A DNA stretch of 5,489 nucleotides from Candidatus Fermentibacterota bacterium. GTDB lineage: Bacteria > JAFGKV01. Position numbers and translations under genes: made by a program. The notes under the pieces were generated by a model that was not told the DNA's origin, ran no database searches, and saw nothing but the letters and a program-made list of their open reading frames with translations. How positions within the stretch are numbered: position 1 is the first letter of the stretch; every line of letters starts with the position of its first letter. Shown here in pieces: positions 1-5,489 of the stretch. Location of the stretch: NCBI GenBank assembly GCA_016928395.1, contig JAFGKV010000290.1:1-5489 (forward strand), in the 5' to 3' direction.

Positions 1-6
1 CGGGGG

Positions 7-62
7 TTCGGGGCCGGTATCGCCATCGGAATCGACGAGTCGGGCATTCGAGTACGAGTACG
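7..62. repeat. Degenerate hexanucleotide-periodic array
   Basis: CG dinucleotides fall exactly every six bases at 9, 15, 21, 27 and 33, with ATCG repeated at 19, 25 and 31. After a break, a second set follows at 49, 55 and 61, built on GAGTAC-type units. The two halves are out of phase with each other. The pattern is seen directly; it resembles low-complexity spacer repeats of some environmental bacteria, but that comparison is from memory. The array may continue beyond the left edge of the window. Confidence 0.5.
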
Positions 63-84
63 AGCTCTGCATGTTCTCTCACAC

Positions 85-115
85 AAGGGAGGACTGCCGG
101 ACCGGCTCCTCCCTT
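85..115. terminator. Strong hairpin, possible terminator of an upstream gene
   Basis: AAGGGAGGA at 85-93 pairs perfectly with TCCTCCCTT at 107-115. After a two-base bulge (94-95), GCCG at 96-99 pairs with CGGC at 103-106 around a three-base loop, giving about 13 base pairs. There is no T-run on either strand next to it, so it is not a classic intrinsic terminator. The upstream gene, if any, lies outside the window. It could equally be a leader structure of the gene at 313. Confidence 0.4.
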
Positions 116-297
116 GGGCAAGGGGCGGTTGGGAGGGATTTGCCCCTCTGGATGAATGGATGAGTGGACGTTCTGGGTTCCGAATACTGCGAAGCCCCCA
201 ATGCCGACTGCGCACCGCTCGGCTCAACCCTCTCTGTGCCTCCGCGTCAAATAGGTGATCTCCCGGAACAGGCCCGGGGACACTTTCCCTTCTTCTT

Positions 298-304
298 GAA
301 GGAG
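298..304 (+). promoter_or_regulatory. Ribosome binding site of the CotH/LTD gene
   Basis: GAAGGAG lies eight bases before the GTG at 313. An in-frame TGA at 256-258 with no other ATG, GTG or TTG in between makes this GTG the earliest possible start. The motif and spacing support it. Confidence 0.75.
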
Positions 305-312
305 CACCTCCA

Positions 313-2781
313 GTGAACGCGAATCATCTCCGCATCATCACGTGCACCCTTGCCGCATCATACTCCTCCGTTCTGGGAGCGCTGACGCCGCCGCCGCATC
401 CTCTGTTCGACGGGGACGCGGTGCACGAGATACGGCTGACCTTCCACCAGGAGGCCTGGTGGGATTCGTTGACCCTGAACTACGAAGGCCAGCAAGACCC
501 GCACTATCTGGCCGCTGAGTTCAGTTGGGCCGGCATTCACTTCGACAGCATCGGCGTTCGCTTCAAGGGCAACAGCAGCTACCACAGCGCCTTGGGCCTG
601 AAGAAGTCGTTCAAGCTGGATATCGATGAGTACGCGACTGGGCAAACGGTCTATGGTATGGACAAGCTGAACTTGAACAACGTCTTCCACGATCCGACCT
701 TCGTCCGTGAACCCTGCTGCTATGAGCTGTGCTCGTCAGTGGGACTCCCCACTGTGCGCACCAACTATGCCGCACTGTACATCAATGACCAGTTCTGGGG
801 CCTCTACATCCTCGTCGAACAGTTCGATGCCGAGTTCATTGAGAGCCGGTTCGGCCTCGGCGAAGAGGGAAACCTCTGGAAGGGCGATCCCCACGGAAGC
901 CTCATCTACCGTGGCCCTAACGAATCCGACTACTACCCGGAGTATGAGCTGGAGACCAATGAGGAGGAGAACGACTGGTCGGCCCTGGTGGAGTTGATAG
1001 ACGGCCTGAATAATATCCCGCCCGGTGAACTTCCCGAAATGATGTCATCTCTGATGGACGTGAACTCCGCCCTGGCCATGCTGGCCATCGACAACTTCAC
1101 GGTGAATCTCGATTCCTACATAGGCCGTTGTGCCAACTACTACATGTACCATCGTGATCGGGATGGACGGTTCGTCTTCTCGAAGTGGGATCTGAACGAA
1201 AGCTGGGGCCTGTTCAATGTGGGGAACATGTCGCCCGACCAGCTCAGGCACCTTGACCCCTTCTGGTTGAATCCCATGCCCGGGGAGATGCGACCCCTGG
1301 CCGCCAGGCTCTGGCAGGTGCCGCTGTACCGAGACATCTACCTCGGCCACATGCGGCGCCTCATGGCCGGCGCGGCGCTGCCCGACACCCTACTGGCTCG
1401 CATGAATGCCCTTCGCGACATGATCCGGCCGTTCGTGTATGCTGATCAGAACAAGTTCTTCAGCAATGCCCAGTTCGATGCCGCCATGACAACGGATATC
1501 GTGCAGGGCGGCGGCCCCAACCCCCGCATCATCCCCGCTCTGGAGCCCTTCATCAGGGGTCGGGATGCATGGCTGCGGCAGGTCATAGGCGAATGGATGG
1601 CGCCGGATGGTCTGGTGCTCAACGAACTGATGGCTAATAACCGGGCGAGCGCGGCCGATGAGCACGGCGACTTCGATGACTGGGTCGAGATCGCCAATGC
1701 CGGCTCCGCGCCTGTTGCTCTGGGCGGCATGATCCTGACCGACAATGTCGGTGATCCCGGGAGCCACTTCGTCTTCCCTGACCTCGTCCTCCAACCCGGC
1801 GGATACGTGGTGGTGTGGGCAGACAATGAGCCGCAGCAGGGTCCCTTTCACGCGCCGTTTGGGCTGGCCAGTGCTGGCGAGGAGGTGCACCTCCTGCAAG
1901 GCATGGTGACCATTGACCAGGTCACCTACCCGCAACTGGGGGTGGACGTCTCCTGGGGCCGGTGGCCCGACGGTACGGGGGCATGGCAGCTCCTGGCCCA
2001 GGCCACTCCCGGAGCCCAAAACGAGAACACGACCGACCCCGAGGAGATCGTGCTCTTCATCAACGAGTTTCTGGCGCTCAATACGGGCACGAACCAGGAC
2101 GAGGCCGGAGAGTATGACGACTGGGTCGAGATCTACAATCCCGGGCCCGATCCGGTGCAGATGGGCGGCCTCTTCCTCACCGATGACCTGTCATTCACCA
2201 CAAAGTGGGCGTTCCCGGACACGGTGCTGGAATCCGGGGCGTTCATGCTCCTCTGGTGCGACGATGACGATAACGGCCCCTTCCACGCGTCCTTCAAACT
2301 CAGCGCCGACGGCGAGGAACTGGGGCTCTTCGGCCGGATCTCCGCAGGCAATGCCCTCATCGACTCCCACGTCTTCGGCCCCCAGGAGGCTGACAGGAGC
2401 GAAGGCCGCCTGCCTGACGGCGGCGATACCTGGGTTCGGTTCTTTGAGCCGACGCCCATTGCGAGCAACAATGGCGCGGCAGGGGCCGACCCTGCACTGC
2501 CCCTCGAGTACGCGCTGCTGCCCCCTTGCCCCAACCCATTCAGCCACTCGACCGAAATTCGGTTCGTCGCTCCCGTTCGCGGCAGGATGCACCTCGGCGT
2601 GTACGATCTCTCCGGCCGGCATATCGTCACCCTTGCGGATGGCGTGTGTGAGGGGGGTGCATTCCGGATTACGTGGGATGGGAGGGAAGACCACGGCCGC
2701 CGCGTTGGGGCCGGTGCGTATCTCTTACGGATGGAGGCCGGGGAGTCCGTCTCCACCCGCCGTCTGGTCGTCCTGCGCTGA
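313..2781 (+). CDS. Exported CotH kinase-family protein with two lamin-tail domains and C-terminal FlgD/T9SS-like domain
   Basis: The 822-residue protein starts at GTG. Residues 1-23 look like a signal peptide (basic R7, then a hydrophobic stretch ending near LGA), though the cleavage site is not typical. Residues about 36-425 form a CotH domain: RFKGNSS at 83-89, KKSFKLDID at 97-105, an LNLNN motif at 119-123, and the two acidic motifs AIDNF (D260) and KWDLNE (D293). Bacillus CotH is an atypical protein kinase of spore-coat proteins, and two aspartates in the corresponding motifs are needed for activity; these look conserved here, so an active kinase is possible. No spore function is implied, since this is not a spore-former context. 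Residues 433-570 and 580-720 are tandem lamin-tail (LTD) domains, each with NE near the start, DDWVEI, a GR.PDG motif and a TP...N end. Residues 738-822 (PNPF, VYDLSGR, ITWDGR, GAGAYLLR) match the C-terminal FlgD-Ig/T9SS-type sorting domain. The protein is therefore probably surface-attached or secreted. The substrate is unknown. Confidence 0.9.
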   Translation: MNANHLRIITCTLAASYSSVLGALTPPPHPLFDGDAVHEIRLTFHQEAWWDSLTLNYEGQQDPHYLAAEFSWAGIHFDSIGVRFKGNSSYHSALGLKKSFKLDIDEYATGQTVYGMDKLNLNNVFHDPTFVREPCCYELCSSVGLPTVRTNYAALYINDQFWGLYILVEQFDAEFIESRFGLGEEGNLWKGDPHGSLIYRGPNESDYYPEYELETNEEENDWSALVELIDGLNNIPPGELPEMMSSLMDVNSALAMLAIDNFTVNLDSYIGRCANYYMYHRDRDGRFVFSKWDLNESWGLFNVGNMSPDQLRHLDPFWLNPMPGEMRPLAARLWQVPLYRDIYLGHMRRLMAGAALPDTLLARMNALRDMIRPFVYADQNKFFSNAQFDAAMTTDIVQGGGPNPRIIPALEPFIRGRDAWLRQVIGEWMAPDGLVLNELMANNRASAADEHGDFDDWVEIANAGSAPVALGGMILTDNVGDPGSHFVFPDLVLQPGGYVVVWADNEPQQGPFHAPFGLASAGEEVHLLQGMVTIDQVTYPQLGVDVSWGRWPDGTGAWQLLAQATPGAQNENTTDPEEIVLFINEFLALNTGTNQDEAGEYDDWVEIYNPGPDPVQMGGLFLTDDLSFTTKWAFPDTVLESGAFMLLWCDDDDNGPFHASFKLSADGEELGLFGRISAGNALIDSHVFGPQEADRSEGRLPDGGDTWVRFFEPTPIASNNGAAGADPALPLEYALLPPCPNPFSHSTEIRFVAPVRGRMHLGVYDLSGRHIVTLADGVCEGGAFRITWDGREDHGRRVGAGAYLLRMEAGESVSTRRLVVLR

Positions 2782-2814
2782 GCCTGAACCGCTTCCCGTT
2801 CCTCGGAGCGCAGG
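2772..2814 (+). terminator. Inverted repeat across the stop codon of the CotH/LTD gene
   Basis: CCTGCGCT at 2772-2779 pairs perfectly with AGCGCAGG at 2807-2814. The stem starts inside the last codons, and the stop codon TGA (2779-2781) lies at its edge. The 27-base loop holds a second short stem, GAAC at 2786-2789 with GTTC at 2798-2801. No T-run follows. It may act with the next hairpin (2819-2850) as a terminator or as protection of the mRNA 3' end. Confidence 0.45.
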
Positions 2815-2818
2815 CATT

Positions 2819-2850
2819 GTCATGCGAGCGTCTTGAGGGACTCGCGTGAC
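2819..2850 (+). terminator. Second 3' hairpin downstream of the CotH/LTD gene
   Basis: GTCATGCGAG at 2819-2828 pairs with CTCGCGTGAC at 2841-2850 over ten positions, one of them a G-U pair, with a 12-base loop. It begins four bases after the previous hairpin. A further GCGAG at 2857-2861 could compete for the same CTCGC. As a tandem hairpin after a stop codon it is a reasonable transcription end signal, but it lacks a T-run and could be the first stem of a longer structured RNA. Confidence 0.45.
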
Positions 2851-2885
2851 TGGTGAGCGAGACAAGAGCCCGGAACGCAACGCTA

Positions 2886-3005
2886 CGGGGTCAAACCTGA
2901 TCCTCATGAAGGCGAAACACACGGGCCACCGTGCGGGAACGGAGAGACGACGTCCGTGTCGTCGGCAGGGGTTGTGCGGTAACTACCGAGGGCAAGCGAC
3001 CTTGC
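2886..3005 (+). ncRNA. Candidate structured RNA: run of short-loop hairpins
   Basis: Four hairpins and one weaker one follow each other. GGGTCA 2888-2893 pairs with TGATCC 2898-2903 (one G-U, loop AACC). CACGG 2920-2924 pairs with CCGTG 2929-2933 (loop GCCA). GACGAC 2946-2951 pairs with GTCGTC 2958-2963 (six-base loop). CGGT 2977-2980 pairs with ACCG 2985-2988 (loop AACT). GCAAG 2992-2996 pairs with CTTGC 3001-3005 (loop CGAC). Single hairpins of this size arise by chance in GC-rich DNA; the close succession of tetraloops is what stands out. It matches no RNA family I can name. A fragment of a group II intron domain I is one alternative, but no domain V was found. The strand is assumed from the neighbouring genes. 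Confidence 0.25.
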
Positions 3006-3010
3006 TGGTG

Positions 3011-3060
3011 ATATAGGACGTGTCATATATGTGACAGATCCTATATATGATTCGTCCTAT
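3011..3060. promoter_or_regulatory. AT-rich palindrome with alternative right arm, possible operator or promoter island
   Basis: ATATAGGA at 3011-3018 pairs with TCCTATAT at 3039-3046. Inside, after a two-by-two mismatch, TGTCA at 3021-3025 pairs with TGACA at 3032-3036 around TATATG. This makes a 36-base near-perfect palindrome with 13 of 15 pairs. A second right arm, CGTCCTAT at 3053-3060, is the exact complement of ATAGGACG at 3013-3020, so the left arm has two exclusive partners. TGTCA-N6-TGACA has the half-site length and spacing of CRP/FNR-family operators, which is an inference only. TTGCTG at 3002-3007 with TATATG at 3026-3031 gives a weak sigma-70-like pair with an 18-base spacer. 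The segment is clearly AT-rich against its surroundings. Confidence 0.4.
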
Positions 3061-3620
3061 GCAAATCAGCTATGAATGTCAGGGAATCGTGGGGGCTCAA
3101 GGCTCCTCTGCACCCTGTCAGACCCCCTTGTCTGCGCCACACAGGAACGCTGGCGAGACGCCGATGTGCTGGTCAAGGATCGATCGCTGGAGACGCTCGC
3201 GCAGCCACGTGCCATGCGGGACGCGTATGATCCATGGTCAACGTTGCACACCCCTCCCAAGGAACTTCGGCCTGGACACGACGAGATCAAACCCCCGCAA
3301 TCACCGTCCCGGACTGGGAGTATCCTCCGAGCGGCATGTAGGAGAGAAGCCTGGGCTTCTTGTCACCGTCAAGACGAGAACATCGCGTCTGACGGCACGT
3401 TGGCAGGGTTGACGCACTACAGCGTGGTTCGCTTTCTCTCCGGTGCATGCGAAGTTGCTCTGACCGGGCGCAGTGCGCGCACGGCGACGGTGCCCACAAC
3501 GTATTGTGCGCCTTCCCGGCCGGAGAATCGCCACTTTCCCGGCGTGCCGCCAGTCCGGCCGCTACGGTGGATTTCGCCGTGTTCTGTGACGCGGCCCGGC
3601 GGTTCATGAGAGGGTGCACT

Positions 3621-3625
3621 TGAGG
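3621..3625 (+). promoter_or_regulatory. Ribosome binding site deciding the start of the membrane protein
   Basis: TGAGG sits six bases before the ATG at 3632. The in-frame GTG at 3614 has its purine run (GAGAGG) directly abutting it with no spacer, which argues against that start. An in-frame TTG at 3620 is a weaker alternative. Confidence 0.55.
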
Positions 3626-3631
3626 CGATCA

Positions 3632-5335
3632 ATGCAGGCTTTATCGAAGGCGCGACGGCAGCGGCTTTTCCCGGCAGCAGTCCTCCCGGCCGTCATGCTG
3701 GTGTATGCCGCGACTCTCGTAGTAATGCCGTCAGGGGGCTTCTGGATCAATGACAACGGGTGCAAGTTTCTCCAGATGACGGGGCTCGTTCAGAACGGAT
3801 ACCGAGACGTTTCCATTCCGTGGCCCGGACGAGACATAGATCCGGCCTACCTCTTCAACCCGCTGCCGAGCCCATTCGGAGAGCTGTTCAGGGGGAGGCT
3901 CTACGGGTTTTACTCACACCCCTTCACTCTTGTATCCTCCATTCCGTACCGGCTCCTCGGCTTCCGAGGGATCTATGTCATTCCACTGGTGAGCGCGTTC
4001 TTTTTACTGTTGGCGGTCAGGTCACTGGCGGATCGTCTTCCGGGCCGCCCCCGAAGCCTCGCAGTCGGAATAGTGGGCCTCTGCACGCCGGTGTGGTTCT
4101 ATGGCGTAGACTTCTGGGAACACCTTCCCGCCTGCTGCCTCGTAGCGTGGAGTGTCGTCGCAATCCTCAGGTTTCACGCTCGGCCGACCTCTCGCTCTGT
4201 GGCGCTCTGTGCGTTCTTCCTGGGAACGGCCATCTACTTTCGGGATGACCTCTACCTCTTCGGGCTGCCGCTGCTGGCTGCGGTCGCCCTGATGCGGCCT
4301 TTTCGGTGGCCCCATGTGGCGCTTTTCGGCGCGACTGCCGCGCTGACCCTGGCGCCGTTATGGGCGTTCAACCTGATCCAGTTTCACCATCCGCTCGGCC
4401 TCCGTCTCCTCTCCGCCGCGTCAGGGAGCGGCGGCGTGCTGCGCCATCTTGCCGACAGGCCAAAGGTGTTCGACCTGTTGCTGCTGAACGGTCACGGGAA
4501 AGCTGCTCTCTCGCTCATCGCCACGCTGCCGTTCGCGTTTCTGCTTTTCGTACCGTTCGCTGTGGGCACCCGATGGCGTGAGCCCGCGATGTTGGCGTTG
4601 GCCGTCTTGGGTCTCGCGAGCGGGACGATCATCGCGAGCGGGCATCTCCTCGCCGATCGGCCGATGTGGTGGCTCATGCAAGCCAACGGCCTCTTTGCGG
4701 CGTCACCTGTGGTGGTCTTCGCGTTGATCCGAGTAGGAAAACAAGGTGCCTCGGGACCATCAGACAGTGGGGCCCGCCTGATACGACTGATCGCGGCGGC
4801 GTATGCGGGAATCTACGTGCTCCTATCCCCCCTGGCCAATACGGCCGGGATCCACTGGGGATGCCGGCTCTTGCTCCCGCTCTACCCGCTCCTGGGCGTA
4901 CTGTCCGCGTCTGCCATCAGCGTGTGGTGGGCGGAGTCTCCGGGCCGTAACCTCGCGGGGGTCCTCGCTGCCACGGTGATTGCACTCTCCTTCGGGGTGC
5001 AGGCCTATGCCCAGAAGCTGCAATACGAGCGCAAGTCGTTCTCCGCGGAGCTGAACCGTCTCGTGGCCGAGCGCCCCGAGGACGTGGTGGCCGCAGTGGG
5101 CTGGTTCCTCCCCCAGGAAATCGCGACCGTCTTCTACGACAAGAAGGTCTTCCTCGTGAAGCGAGAAGACCAACTCGGATACCTGCTCGCCTTCCTGCGT
5201 CGCCATGGCGTCCGGGATGTACTCGTCGTATCGGCTGAGCCCCTTCGGGCCGGCTCCTCCCCGGCGACTTGCCTCCTGACGGATGTGCTGAACTTCATTT
5301 CCGTGCGTCTCGTGCCGCTCAGGCTGACGCCATAG
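3632..5335 (+). CDS. Polytopic membrane protein, probable GT-C type glycosyltransferase
   Basis: Starting at ATG 3632 the protein has 567 residues; a start at GTG 3614 would add six. A basic N-terminus (KARRQR) is followed by about 13 hydrophobic segments, near residues 13-32, 110-129, 141-158, 165-181, 189-203, 207-221, 229-248, 291-312, 319-337, 353-368, 383-401, 409-433 and 439-459. A soluble tail follows from about 460 to the end. By the positive-inside rule the loop after segment 1 faces outward. It holds an acidic motif, NDNGCKF (D41), where GT-C enzymes keep their catalytic aspartate. Further family-like motifs are YSHPF at 94-98, DFWEH at 160-164, RDD at 204-206 and HWGCRLLLP from 408. 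GT-C enzymes move a sugar from a polyprenyl-phosphate donor to a lipid, glycan or protein outside the inner membrane. It resembles the family named after Leptospira LA_3751/LA_3752, from memory and without a search. Donor and acceptor are unknown. No neighbouring sugar genes are in view to tell the pathway. Confidence 0.8.
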   Translation: MQALSKARRQRLFPAAVLPAVMLVYAATLVVMPSGGFWINDNGCKFLQMTGLVQNGYRDVSIPWPGRDIDPAYLFNPLPSPFGELFRGRLYGFYSHPFTLVSSIPYRLLGFRGIYVIPLVSAFFLLLAVRSLADRLPGRPRSLAVGIVGLCTPVWFYGVDFWEHLPACCLVAWSVVAILRFHARPTSRSVALCAFFLGTAIYFRDDLYLFGLPLLAAVALMRPFRWPHVALFGATAALTLAPLWAFNLIQFHHPLGLRLLSAASGSGGVLRHLADRPKVFDLLLLNGHGKAALSLIATLPFAFLLFVPFAVGTRWREPAMLALAVLGLASGTIIASGHLLADRPMWWLMQANGLFAASPVVVFALIRVGKQGASGPSDSGARLIRLIAAAYAGIYVLLSPLANTAGIHWGCRLLLPLYPLLGVLSASAISVWWAESPGRNLAGVLAATVIALSFGVQAYAQKLQYERKSFSAELNRLVAERPEDVVAAVGWFLPQEIATVFYDKKVFLVKREDQLGYLLAFLRRHGVRDVLVVSAEPLRAGSSPATCLLTDVLNFISVRLVPLRLTP

Positions 5336-5425
5336 ATTGGATGTGTGTGCGAGCACATGAGGATGGGGCACGGGAAGGACTAAAGGAGTGAAGAAGGCCG
5401 GTCTAAGCTGTAACTTCACCGGGGA

Positions 5426-5447
5426 GCTCTGCGTTCCTACGCAGCGC
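5426..5447 (+). terminator. Small hairpin downstream of the membrane-protein gene
   Basis: CTGCGT at 5429-5434 pairs perfectly with ACGCAG at 5439-5444 around the loop TCCT. After one mismatch, GC at 5426-5427 pairs with GC at 5446-5447. It lies 90 bases after the stop codon and 32 bases before the next likely start. There is no T-run, so termination is only a suggestion. Confidence 0.3.
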
Positions 5448-5479
5448 ATGAGAACCAGCCGGAGGAATGAGGAGCCCGA

Positions 5480-5489
5480 ATGTCATCAC
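5480..5489 (+). CDS. Possible start of a further gene, cut by the window edge
   Basis: ATG at 5480 is preceded by GAGGAG at 5469-5474 with a five-base spacer, and an in-frame TGA at 5468-5470 rules out a longer version. Only Met-Ser-Ser can be read before the window ends, so the product cannot be judged. If real, the gene runs in the same direction as the two others, 144 bases after the membrane-protein stop codon. Confidence 0.35.

Larger units (their letters stand above)
1..312. other. Non-coding upstream region of the CotH/LTD gene
   Basis: No gene is supported here. All three + strand frames stay open for more than 150 bases, which is expected by chance in GC-rich DNA, and none has a good start with a ribosome binding site or a recognisable protein. 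The stretch contains a 6-base-periodic array at its left end, a strong hairpin at 85-115 with alternative pairing partners down to 147, and the leader of the downstream gene with an in-frame stop (TGA) at 256-258. No promoter with convincing -35 and -10 boxes could be picked out between 150 and 300. Confidence 0.6.
2782..3631. other. Long intergenic gap, structured on the left, no convincing gene
   Basis: The 850 bases between the two genes hold no protein that I recognise on either strand. Open frames overlap one another in several frames, the mark of GC-rich non-coding DNA. The left third (to about 3060) is packed with inverted repeats, described separately. In the remainder I see only scattered small hairpins: CAGAC at 3119-3123 with GTCTG at 3130-3134, and AGAAGC at 3345-3350 with GCTTCT at 3355-3360 around the loop CTGG. 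A TTGACG hexamer at 3409-3414 has no matching -10 box. The promoter of the downstream membrane-protein gene presumably lies somewhere in this gap but could not be placed. Confidence 0.55.

Noticed and set aside
226-250. CTCTCTGTGCCTCCGCGTC-type stretch resembling a dispersed intergenic repeat
   Set aside because: Only one imperfect copy is present and the resemblance is from memory, so a repeat call is not supported.
1-255. Open + strand frame from the window edge to TGA at 256, as the 3' end of an upstream gene
   Set aside because: All three + frames are open over the first 160 bases, the translation resembles no family, and the strong hairpin and six-base array lie inside it. It is more likely spacer.
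1390-2756. Long open frames on the - strand and in the second + frame across the CotH/LTD gene
   Set aside because: They are shadows of a GC-rich gene with clear domains in its own frame; none has a recognisable domain or start signal.
2853-2859. GTGAGCG as the 5' end of a group II intron
   Set aside because: It departs from the GUGYG consensus, and no domain V hairpin, intron-encoded protein or 3' end was found in the gap.
3076-3609. A 177-residue + strand open frame ending four bases before the GTG at 3614
   Set aside because: It has no ribosome binding site at its ATG, no recognised domain, frequent Arg/Ser/Pro/Thr typical of GC-rich non-coding translation, and long open frames overlap it in other frames. 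A real small gene cannot be excluded.
4823-5449. A 208-residue open frame on the - strand
   Set aside because: It lies opposite the membrane protein, whose hydrophobic segments and motifs explain the sequence; the antisense translation resembles nothing known.
5388-5489. Open frame beginning with GTG at 5388 and running off the right edge
   Set aside because: The GGAG overlaps the GTG itself, leaving no spacer, and the translation passes through the 5426-5447 hairpin. The ATG at 5480 has better start signals.

Overview
The window holds two complete genes, both on the + strand, separated by an unusually long gap of about 850 bases. The DNA is GC-rich. The first gene carries a bacterial CotH kinase-like domain, two lamin-tail domains and a C-terminal FlgD/T9SS-like surface domain. 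That combination is common in uncultivated GC-rich lineages of the FCB superphylum and relatives (for example Krumholzibacteria, Eisenbacteria or Latescibacteria type genomes). This placement is inferred from architecture and composition; no marker gene is present to fix it.

Layout. Bases 1-312 are non-coding. They contain a degenerate 6-base-periodic array at the left edge, a strong hairpin with two competing partner stems (about 85-147), and the ribosome binding site of the first gene. Bases 313-2781 encode an 822-residue exported CotH/LTD protein. Bases 2782-3631 hold no convincing gene. The first 280 bases of this gap are rich in inverted repeats: two successive hairpins over and just after the stop codon, several short-loop hairpins, and a long AT-rich palindrome at 3011-3046 whose left arm can also pair with a second right arm at 3053-3060. 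The rest of the gap (3061-3631) looks unremarkable. Bases 3632-5335 encode a polytopic membrane protein of GT-C glycosyltransferase type. The last 150 bases carry a small hairpin and a plausible start for a further gene at 5480.

Working together. The first protein would act outside the inner membrane, probably at the cell surface. The second would sit in the inner membrane and transfer a lipid-linked sugar on the outer face. Both fit envelope biology, but the gap and the inverted repeats within it argue against a shared transcript. Nothing in the sequence links their functions directly. The part most worth a second look is the structured intergenic region at about 2772-3060, which could be terminators, an operator/promoter island, a structured RNA or the remnant of a mobile or intron-like element.
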